Of a DNA stretch of 9,006 nucleotides, positions 1 through 5,147 are shown piece after piece. The stretch covers positions 1 to 9,006 of the forward strand of contig CALMDN010000124.1 in NCBI GenBank assembly GCA_937864935.1. Direction: 5' to 3'. The first letter of the stretch is position 1, and every line of letters starts with the position of its first letter. Source of the stretch: an uncultured Bacteroidales bacterium (GTDB taxonomy: Bacteria > Bacteroidota > Bacteroidia > Bacteroidales > Lentimicrobiaceae). The position numbers and the translations under genes were made by a program. The notes below the pieces were generated by a model, which worked only from the letters and a program-made list of their open reading frames with translations, was not told where the DNA came from and searched no databases.

Positions 1-96
1 GGGAATCAGAATTGGTTGTGAAAACAGGCCCGATGAATTCAAAAGTGCTGTTGTGCACGTAACAACAATAAGAATCAATGAATTAAATAGTTTCAT
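1..96 (-). CDS. Secreted protein, N-terminal part only (truncated by window edge)
   Basis: The minus strand opens with an ATG at 96-94 and stays open for 32 codons to the window edge. The translation begins M-K-L-F-N-S and continues with a hydrophobic run (LILIVVTCTTALL) and a polar stretch ending S-Q-P, which looks like a Sec signal peptide with cleavage near SQ/P. It starts 21 bp after the stop codon of the upstream minus-strand gene (945-118), so the two are probably co-transcribed and both exported. Nothing of the mature protein is visible, so no function can be given. A lipoprotein is possible because of the Cys at residue 14, but no clear lipobox follows it. Confidence 0.55.
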   Translation of the reverse strand, partial: MKLFNSLILIVVTCTTALLNSSGLFSQPILIP

Positions 97-117
97 AAGC
101 TGCGTATATTCACATGA

Positions 118-945
118 TCATGGCTTCAGGATTTTAAATGTTTGTCTGATCCCGGATTCCGGCTGAATCGTTACCAGGTAAACCCCGCTCCGTAAGTCAG
201 AAAGACTCAGATAATTTCTACCGGTGGTAAGTCGCACTTCTTTCAACAGTCTGCCTGTAAAATCAATAACCCTGCACTCCAGGTACCCGAAGCTGTTATC
301 ATTCGGGGTTTCAACGCATAGCTGATTGTTATCAAACAGTGTACAACTTACCTGTTGACCTCCTTCAGCGGGTTCAATTGCATTGGGCCGGGCAAGGTAA
401 GCGTAATCCAGGATGGTCAGTTGTGCAGTCATGAAACTGGCCGATGCCAGCACGCGCACCCAGCCATACACAGTGTCAGTTCTGCAAATCCGAAACCCTA
501 CATACCCTTCATTTATAAAATTGACTGTACTTGACTCATTGGTGTAACTGTTCAATATCGCCATCCCCTGCGGAAACCAGTTCAGACCCGCCCCTATGGT
601 TTCTCCGGCCTCGTGTTTTTTTATTGCATACTCTGTCGAATCAAGCTTTGAAATAAAGGAATAAGCATCCGGCTCAACATAGGTTTGAGTACCCAGAATA
701 TCAGGATGTGAATAATAAAAATGTATCACTGAAAACGTTAAGTCCGCGTTGCCATCCTGATCAACATCAAGCGGGAAAGCATCATGTTCAAACGCCAATC
801 CATCATTCACGTATAGTCCGACATCTTCTATATCTACATAAACCACATCCGCACCATCGGATTGACCGGCAATTATTTCCTGCCCATGGAGGGGCTGAAA
901 TCCTGTAATCCCAAGAAGCAATAAAAGCACGAAAGTTGTTTTCAT
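118..945 (-). CDS. Secreted protein with type IX secretion (T9SS) C-terminal sorting domain
   Basis: A 275-residue protein. Residues 1-21 are a Sec signal peptide (MKTTF, then a run of five Leu, cleavage probably before QE). The last 70 or so residues look like a T9SS type A sorting domain: a beta-rich region with DFTGRLLKEV, then LRSGVYLVTI, then the terminal TFKILKP. Proteins with this tail cross the outer membrane through the Por/T9SS machinery of Bacteroidota and are anchored or released. The middle (about 22-190) contains an Asp-rich segment (DVDQDGNADL, about 60-70) that could bind Ca2+, and no enzyme motif I recognise. The ATG is preceded by an A-rich stretch rather than a strong Shine-Dalgarno, which is usual in this phylum. 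The 32-codon partial gene follows after 21 bp. The export call is fairly firm; the function is unknown. Confidence 0.85.
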   Translation of the reverse strand: MKTTFVLLLLLGITGFQPLHGQEIIAGQSDGADVVYVDIEDVGLYVNDGLAFEHDAFPLDVDQDGNADLTFSVIHFYYSHPDILGTQTYVEPDAYSFISKLDSTEYAIKKHEAGETIGAGLNWFPQGMAILNSYTNESSTVNFINEGYVGFRICRTDTVYGWVRVLASASFMTAQLTILDYAYLARPNAIEPAEGGQQVSCTLFDNNQLCVETPNDNSFGYLECRVIDFTGRLLKEVRLTTGRNYLSLSDLRSGVYLVTIQPESGIRQTFKILKP

Positions 946-1392
946 TTTTTAATGGTATTTAAGTTATTGATTTCTGAACTGATTCATCGGCCAGCAGGAT
1001 ATAATAAGCGGCTTTGCAACTTTATGATATATATAAGACAATTATTTATCAATTTACCCCTACTGTGAACCTGAAAAAAGCAGCATTCTCCTGATTTTTC
1101 CAAGGATTAAAAGAATCAGCAATCGGTAAAGATGCAACAGTCATTTCATATTCCATAAAATTCAGGCTGAATACAAGACGCATGGGAACGCAGGGTTAAT
1201 TACCCCGAAAGGGTTTTTCTTTACGGATGTCACTGCCACATTGGTCCATTTCCCCTCTGAATGCTATGAATCTCCCTTATTCATTGAAATCCTGAACAGA
1301 CCGATTGCTGTACCAGAATATTTACGATTATACCCGAAGCAACAAATAGTGCCAGGCTGAGCCTGCACGATTGTCCTTGCGTTATGTCATAC

Positions 1393-1416
1393 ACTGATCA
1401 GAAATGATCAGTTTTT
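1393..1416 (+). terminator. AT-rich hairpin followed by a T-run (terminator-like or operator palindrome)
   Basis: ACTGATCA and TGATCAGT form a perfect 8-bp inverted repeat around a GAAA loop (1401-1404), followed directly by four further T residues. The GNRA-type loop and T-run resemble an intrinsic terminator on the plus strand. However, no plus-strand gene lies upstream in the window and the stem has few GC pairs. It sits about 125 bp before the carboxylase ATG, so it could equally be a leader attenuator or a dyad operator (two TGATCA copies 10 bp apart). Confidence 0.35.
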
Positions 1417-1469
1417 ATAAATTGTACGCGTTGAACCTGTTACAGATAGTTCAGAAACCTATCCCATCC

Positions 1470-1501
1470 ACTGCCGGCCTGGCAGTCAGTAAAAAGTACT
1501 G
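1470..1501 (+). promoter_or_regulatory. Two adjacent small hairpins in the presumed mccB leader
   Basis: ACTGCC-GGCCT-GGCAGT (1470-1486) is a perfect 6-bp stem with a 5-base loop. It is followed without gap by CAGTA-AAAAG-TACTG (1487-1501), a perfect 5-bp stem. Both lie about 40-70 bp before the first ATG of the carboxylase gene, and a T-rich stretch follows at 1514-1527. They may be leader RNA structure or regulator half-sites. No known riboswitch class was recognised. Confidence 0.25.
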
Positions 1502-1541
1502 CTGATTTCAACCTGATTTTTCTCTTTGATGCTTTATATAC

Positions 1542-3209
1542 ATGAAATTCTATATATTTACCCTTGCTTCCGTAAGATTGTTTTACCCAAAAACCAAGGC
1601 TTTGTACCGCATTCAATCCAACATCGACCCCAATTCTCCGGAATTTCAAGCCAACCTCCTGGCCTACCGTCAATTGATGGATCAGTACCGTCAGCGATTG
1701 TCAGAAACCATACACGGGGCTCCTGCCGCGGCTGTGCTCAAACACAAGGAACGCGGCAAACTGCTGGCCCGTGAGCGCATCGACCTGCTGCTTGATCCCA
1801 ACACACCCTTTCTTGAGCTTTCGGTGATGGCGGCCAACGGCATACACAACGATGAATTCCCTTCGGCAGGCATTGTAAGCGGCATTGGCGTGATCCATGG
1901 CCGCGAAGCCATGATCGTGGCCAACGATGCCACTGTAAAAGGCGGAACCTATGTTGAGGAAACCATCAAAAAGCATGTGCGTGCCCAGGAAATTGCCATG
2001 GAAAATCACCTGCCCTGCGTGTATATGGTCGACTCGGGCGGTGTTTTTCTTCCCGAACAGGCCAGGGTTTTCCCGGATAAGTACGATTTCGGCCGCTTCT
2101 TTTTCAATCAGGCCCGCATGGCGGCAGAGGGAATTCCGCAGATCGCCATTGTGATGGGCAGCTGTACTGCCGGTGGTGCCTATGTACCCGCCATGAGCGA
2201 CGAAACCATCATTGTGCGCAATCAGGGAACCATCTTTATCGGTGGCCCCCCCCTCGTAAAAGCGGCCACAGGCGAAGAGGTTACTGCCGAAGAACTTGGC
2301 GGAGCCGATGTGCACACTTCCATTTCAGGGGTAGCTGACCACCTGGCTGAAAACGATGAACACGCCATCCGCATCTGCAGGGACATATTCCGCACCCTGA
2401 AACCCGCCAGCCGTCAGCCGCTGGATCTCCAGCCCATTGAAGAACCCTACTACAACCCGGAAGAGCTCTACGGAATCGCACCCCTGGATCTCCGCAAACC
2501 GGTTGATTCGAAAGAAATCATCGCCCGCATGGTGGATGGAAGCCGATTTCATGAGTTCAAGGCACGATACGCCCCCACCCTTACCACCGGGTTTGCGCAT
2601 ATAATGGGTTTTCCGGTAGGCATACTGGCCAATAACGGAGTGCTGTTTGGTGAAACGGCGCTCAAAGGGGCGCATTTTATTGAACTGTGCACAGCGCGCA
2701 AAGTCCCGATACTGTTTCTGCAGAACATCACCGGTTTTATTGTCGGCCGCGAATACGAACGGAAAGGCATTGCCCGCGACGGGGCCAAGCTGGTGCATGC
2801 GGTTGCCAATGCACGCGTACCCAAGTTTACCGTGGTATTCGGTGGTTCGTTCGGAGCCGGTAATTATGCCATGGCCGGGCGTGCCTACGAGCCCCGGCTG
2901 CTGTTTATGTGGCCCAATGCCAAAATTTCGGTCATGGGTGGCGAACAGGCTGAAGGTGTGCTCATCACTGTGAAGGAAGAACAACTTAAAGCCAAAGGCA
3001 AAACCCTGCCCGACGACGAACGCGAAACCCTCCGGCAGTCCATCCTCAAAAAGTACGAGGAAGAAGGCTCTGCTTACTACAGCACCGCCCGCCTGTGGGA
3101 CGACGGCATCATCGACCCGGTCGATACCCGTAAAATCATTGCCATGGGTATTTCTGCTTCAATGAATAAGCTATGGGAGGAGACGAAGTACGGGGTGTTC
3201 AGAATGTAA
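1542..3209 (+). CDS. mccB: Methylcrotonyl-CoA carboxylase, beta (carboxyltransferase) subunit
   Basis: Biotin-dependent acyl-CoA carboxyltransferase that transfers CO2 from carboxybiotin on the alpha subunit to 3-methylcrotonyl-CoA, in cytosolic leucine degradation. It has two crotonase-fold domains. The N-terminal one shows [10 protein letters not shown] (about 164-173) and [16 protein letters not shown] (about 206-221). The C-terminal one shows [19 protein letters not shown] (433-451) and [15 protein letters not shown]. The SGGVFLPEQ and [11 protein letters not shown] pattern and the pairing with a biotin subunit downstream favour methylcrotonyl-CoA over propionyl- or acetyl-CoA carboxylase. 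Start: the ATG at 1542 gives 555 residues with an odd hydrophobic first 20 ([15 protein letters not shown]). A TTG at 1602, just after AAGG, gives 535 residues beginning at [15 protein letters not shown], close to the usual family length, and may be the true start. The first repeat cassette begins 35 bp after the stop. Confidence 0.93.
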   Translation: MKFYIFTLASVRLFYPKTKALYRIQSNIDPNSPEFQANLLAYRQLMDQYRQRLSETIHGAPAAAVLKHKERGKLLARERIDLLLDPNTPFLELSVMAANGIHNDEFPSAGIVSGIGVIHGREAMIVANDATVKGGTYVEETIKKHVRAQEIAMENHLPCVYMVDSGGVFLPEQARVFPDKYDFGRFFFNQARMAAEGIPQIAIVMGSCTAGGAYVPAMSDETIIVRNQGTIFIGGPPLVKAATGEEVTAEELGGADVHTSISGVADHLAENDEHAIRICRDIFRTLKPASRQPLDLQPIEEPYYNPEELYGIAPLDLRKPVDSKEIIARMVDGSRFHEFKARYAPTLTTGFAHIMGFPVGILANNGVLFGETALKGAHFIELCTARKVPILFLQNITGFIVGREYERKGIARDGAKLVHAVANARVPKFTVVFGGSFGAGNYAMAGRAYEPRLLFMWPNAKISVMGGEQAEGVLITVKEEQLKAKGKTLPDDERETLRQSILKKYEEEGSAYYSTARLWDDGIIDPVDTRKIIAMGISASMNKLWEETKYGVFRM

Positions 3210-3244
3210 ACGGACTTTGTGGGATTCGGTTCAACTTTGAAATG

Positions 3245-3272
3245 GAGGTAAGAAGTAAGAAGTAAGAGGTAA
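3245..3272 (+). repeat. Heptamer array, outer left arm of cassette 1 (4 x GARGTAA)
   Basis: Four head-to-tail 7-bp units: GAGGTAA, GAAGTAA, GAAGTAA, GAGGTAA, followed by GAA. It is inverted relative to the array at 3831-3858. Extended to 31 nt (3245-3275), it matches the reverse complement of the right arm at 26 positions, and every difference is an A/G transition at unit position 3 or 7. Confidence 0.85.
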
Positions 3273-3321
3273 GAATCTAACTGCTGAAATATTAATACTT
3301 CGGATTGTCACTAAAACGATT

Positions 3322-3342
3322 GAAGTAAGAGGTAGGAGGTGG
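3322..3342 (+). repeat. Heptamer array, inner left arm of cassette 1 (3 x GARGTRR)
   Basis: Three 7-bp units: GAAGTAA, GAGGTAG, GAGGTGG. The first 16 bases (3322-3337) are perfectly complementary to 3836-3851 in the right arm, a better pairing than the outer array gives. The two left arrays are separated by 49 bp of AT-rich sequence with no gene. Confidence 0.85.
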
Positions 3343-3436
3343 AAATACTACAAGTGAACTTTTGGGAAATCAGGTTGTCCATTATAAAAACGAAGGAAGA
3401 AACAGAAAACATACAACTCATCAACAAAGCGGGTAT

Positions 3437-3811
3437 ATGGAAAAAGAATATACACCTATCAGATCGTTTTTAGATCTCGATGTATACAGGTTGGCACATA
3501 AGTCAGCGTTGGATGTTTTTTGGATGAGTGCCCGATTTCCCATTGAAGAAAGATACTCACTTACTGATCAGATCAGGCGGTCATCAAGATCAGTTGCAGC
3601 CAATATTGCAGAAGGCTGGGGTAAAAGGAAATATCCTCTTTACTTTAAAAAACAATTGGTAGATGCCAATGGCTCACTTGAAGAAACAAAATCCTGGCTG
3701 ATGTTTGCCCGTGACTGCAAATACATTTCGATAGAACAATTCGATGCACTTTTGACAGAATACGAAACATTGGGAAGTAAACTATGGCGGCTCGAAGAAA
3801 GATGGAAGTGA
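3437..3811 (+). CDS. Four-helix-bundle protein of the S23/23S-rRNA-IVP family
   Basis: A 124-residue all-helical small protein of the family first known from ORFs inside 23S rRNA intervening sequences. Family features in order: FLDLDVY (11-17), FP-x2-ERYSLTDQIRRSSRSV (34-53), NIAEG (56-60) and GSLEET (79-84). No enzymatic residues are known for the family; a nucleic-acid-binding or chaperone-like role has been suggested, as for the related Avd of diversity-generating retroelements, but is not shown here. I chose the ATG at 3437 because the family homology starts just after it. The frame is open back to a TTG at 3362, but those 25 residues look like non-coding translation. It ends inside the AT-rich spacer 19 bp before the right repeat arm. 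It is unrelated to the surrounding leucine pathway and looks like cassette cargo. Confidence 0.85.
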   Translation: MEKEYTPIRSFLDLDVYRLAHKSALDVFWMSARFPIEERYSLTDQIRRSSRSVAANIAEGWGKRKYPLYFKKQLVDANGSLEETKSWLMFARDCKYISIEQFDALLTEYETLGSKLWRLEERWK

Positions 3812-3830
3812 ATCTATCTTATTTCTTTTC

Positions 3831-3858
3831 TTACTTCCTACCTCTTACTTCCTACTTC
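3831..3858 (-). repeat. Heptamer array, right arm of cassette 1 (inverted)
   Basis: Four 7-bp units read on the plus strand as TTACTTC, CTACCTC, TTACTTC, CTACTTC, the inverse of the GARGTAR arrays at 3245-3272 and 3322-3342. It ends 21 bp before the liuC ATG. The frame of liuC is open through this array back to 3784, so an automatic caller could wrongly extend the hydratase by 32 residues. Confidence 0.85.
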
Positions 3859-3879
3859 ACTCCAACAAGAAAACCAATC

Positions 3880-4671
3880 ATGACCACAAAATTCAACACC
3901 TTAGAAATTCAAATCACGAACCAGACAGCAACCGTCTGGCTGAATCGTCCGGATATTCGCAATGCCTTCAACGAGGTGATGATCAGCGAATTGATCAAAG
4001 CATTTAACGAAGTTTCAGCCCTGGAGGATGTCCGGGTCATTGTACTCAGGGGCAGGGGCAAGTCCTTCTGTGCCGGGGCCGACCTCAACTGGATGCGCGA
4101 TGTGGCATCCTATAGTTATGAACAGAATTACAAGGAGAGTCTTCAGCTTTCTGAGTGCTTCTATACCATCTACAACTCGGCCAAACCCACCATTGCCGTG
4201 GTACACGGGGCAGCCATCGGCGGGGCCAACGGGCTGTTGTCGGCCTGCGATATGGCCATCTGTGATGATGAAACCGTTTTTTCGCTCTCCGAAGTGAAAA
4301 TCGGCATCGTTCCGGCCTGCATATCACCCTATGTGATCAAACGGGTTGGTGAATACGGTGCCCGCGAACTGATGCTCACCGGAAGGCGCATCAACGGTAA
4401 GGAAGCAGAGCAGTTCAGACTGGTTAACAAATCCCTTCCGGCCGATCAGCTGGATGCTTACCTGGCAGACCTCATCGCCCTGCTGATGAGCAGCGGACCC
4501 AAAGCCATGAGTCAGTGCAAAACACTCATTGATCAGGTTTCCAACAAAATCACCCTGAACGAAGCTCTTAGTTATACCGCTCAGATGATCGCCGAAATCC
4601 GCGCCAGCGAAGAAGGGCAGGAGGGGATGGCGGCGTTTCTGGAGAAACGAAAACCTAAATGGAATTTCTAA
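3880..4671 (+). CDS. liuC: Methylglutaconyl-CoA hydratase (LiuC-type enoyl-CoA hydratase)
   Basis: Crotonase-superfamily protein of 263 residues, the usual length. It probably hydrates 3-methylglutaconyl-CoA, the product of MccAB after isomerisation, to HMG-CoA. Motifs: CAGADL (64-69, oxyanion hole), GGANG (114-118, second oxyanion-hole glycine), FSLSEVKIGIVP (134-145, with Glu138 at the second catalytic Glu position), ISPYV (149-152 region), and a C-terminal GQEGMAAFLEKRKPKW tail. The position of the first catalytic Glu of classical hydratases (GGGCEL) is Gly118 here. That substitution together with the PAxISPYV signature is, as I recall, typical of bacterial LiuC proteins, which is why I prefer this over a generic enoyl-CoA hydratase. 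The ATG at 3880 was chosen over the upstream in-frame ATG at 3784, which would run through the repeat array and overlap the previous gene. Its stop codon lies inside the next repeat array. Confidence 0.85.
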   Translation: MTTKFNTLEIQITNQTATVWLNRPDIRNAFNEVMISELIKAFNEVSALEDVRVIVLRGRGKSFCAGADLNWMRDVASYSYEQNYKESLQLSECFYTIYNSAKPTIAVVHGAAIGGANGLLSACDMAICDDETVFSLSEVKIGIVPACISPYVIKRVGEYGARELMLTGRRINGKEAEQFRLVNKSLPADQLDAYLADLIALLMSSGPKAMSQCKTLIDQVSNKITLNEALSYTAQMIAEIRASEEGQEGMAAFLEKRKPKWNF

Positions 4672-4694
4672 TGTCTAATGTCTAATATCTAATG
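4667..4694 (+). repeat. Heptamer array, left arm of cassette 2 (4 x TCTAATR)
   Basis: Four 7-bp units: TCTAATG, TCTAATG, TCTAATA, TCTAATG. The first unit contains the TAA stop codon of liuC (4669-4671). Taking 4663-4692, it matches the reverse complement of 5105-5134 at 27 of 30 positions, with the three mismatches each falling at the same position of successive heptamers. Confidence 0.9.
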
Positions 4695-4745
4695 TATTTC
4701 GGGAATATATTGATTTAACTTTTGGGCAAAGTAAAGCGCGTAATT

Positions 4746-5099
4746 ATGAAATCAAAATATGATTTACTTGAGCGGACAGCTGTTTTCGGAGAGAATATTA
4801 TCAAATTCTGTCATTCATTACCCAAAACAGTGATTACTGTTCCGCTGATTAATCAATTGGTAAAGTCTGGTACCAGTATTGGAGCCAATTATACGGAAGC
4901 AGATAATGCTGAAAGTAAAAGGGATTTCAAACATAAGATAGGAATCTGCAGAAAAGAATCAAAAGAGCCAGGCTTTTTTCTGAGGATGATAAAAACTGCG
5001 ATTCCGGAAAAAACAGACGAAGTTGAGAAGTTGCAACAAGAAGCATATGAATTAAATCTGATCTTCAATGCAATCAATCTTAATACTCATATCGATTGA
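4746..5099 (+). CDS. Four-helix-bundle protein, second S23/IVP subfamily
   Basis: A 117-residue helical protein. Family features: YDLLERT (5-11), an alternating amphipathic stretch LVKSGTSIGANYTEA (38-52), FKHKIGICRKESKE (61-74) and a C-terminal helix rich in Glu, Leu and Gln. It belongs to the same broad family as the gene at 3437 but to a different subfamily (LVKSGTSIGANYTEA in place of IRRSSRSVAANIAEG), so it is not a recent local duplicate. After KESKE the usual aromatic/basic pattern is replaced by PGFFLRM, a possible small degeneration. The start is set at the ATG at 4746 (MKSKYDLLERT); a TTG at 4722 is open in frame and adds eight residues. Function unknown; it appears to be the cargo of the repeat-flanked cassette. 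Confidence 0.85.
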   Translation: MKSKYDLLERTAVFGENIIKFCHSLPKTVITVPLINQLVKSGTSIGANYTEADNAESKRDFKHKIGICRKESKEPGFFLRMIKTAIPEKTDEVEKLQQEAYELNLIFNAINLNTHID

Positions 5100-5104
5100 G
5101 GCTT

Positions 5105-5132
5105 TTAGAAATTAGAAATTAGAAATTAGAAA
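5105..5132 (-). repeat. Heptamer array, right arm of cassette 2 (4 x TTAGAAA)
   Basis: Four perfect head-to-tail copies of TTAGAAA, the inverse of the TCTAATR array at 4667-4694. The perfect identity of the four units suggests recent expansion or conversion. It ends within 16 bp of the mccA start codon, so it may contribute to that gene's translation initiation region. Confidence 0.9.
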
Positions 5133-5147
5133 TTTAACTTTCTGAAA

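Larger units (their letters stand above)
946..1541. other. Long intergenic region between divergent transcription units
   Basis: About 600 bp separate the minus-strand secreted-protein gene from the plus-strand carboxylase gene. I see no tRNA, rRNA, insertion sequence or credible ORF here; short ORFs on the minus strand overlap the carboxylase gene and have no recognisable protein features. The region must hold the promoters of both divergent units. No close match to the Bacteroidota promoter (TTTG, 19-21 bp, TAnnTTTG) could be defended. The right third holds three small perfect inverted repeats, listed separately. Confidence 0.6.
3245..3858 (+). mobile_element. Cassette 1: heptamer inverted repeats enclosing a four-helix-bundle gene
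   Basis: A 614-bp unit lies between mccB and liuC. Tandem GARGTAR heptamers on the left (two blocks) face their inverted counterpart on the right, with one small AT-rich gene between. There is no transposase and I see no obvious target-site duplication. The host genes are intact on both sides: 35 bp from the mccB stop and 21 bp to the liuC start. Calling it mobile is inference from the foreign-looking composition and from the three similar structures at the other junctions. One 60-nt sample inside (3601-3660) is 33% GC against 58% in mccB (2161-2220). Confidence 0.5.
4663..5134 (+). mobile_element. Cassette 2: ATTAGAN inverted repeats enclosing a second four-helix-bundle gene
   Basis: A 472-bp unit fills the gap between liuC and mccA. 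The two arms are four heptamers each, in opposite orientation, and together could form a roughly 30-bp stem. The arm sequence is unrelated to that of cassette 1, but the layout and unit length are the same. The left arm overlaps the last codons of liuC and the right arm ends 13 bp before the mccA ATG. No transposase is encoded. A 60-nt sample of the cargo (4801-4860) is 35% GC against 68% in a liuC sample (4201-4260). Confidence 0.55.

Noticed and set aside
1525..1560. Possible Bacteroidota promoter TTTG (1525-1528) with TATATTTA (1553-1560)
   Set aside because: The -7 box has one mismatch and the 24-bp spacer is longer than the usual 19-21, so it is not listed as a feature.
1440..1673. Minus-strand 77-codon ORF in the leader of mccB
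   Set aside because: No signal, domain or start context; it overlaps the carboxylase coding region and looks like chance.
1701..2315. Long minus-strand ORF (204 codons) opposite mccB
   Set aside because: It is the antisense shadow of a conserved, higher-GC carboxylase gene and shows no protein family features.
3362..3436. TTG-initiated extension of the first four-helix-bundle protein
   Set aside because: The 25 extra residues have no family similarity, and the ATG at 3437 lies directly before the conserved FLDLDVY region.
3245..3858. Conventional insertion sequence
   Set aside because: There is no transposase, the ends are tandem heptamers rather than unique terminal inverted repeats, and no target duplication is evident.
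3784..3879. In-frame 32-codon N-terminal extension of liuC starting inside the previous gene
   Set aside because: It reads through the repeat array and overlaps the four-helix-bundle gene; the enoyl-CoA hydratase homology begins after the ATG at 3880, which gives the usual length.
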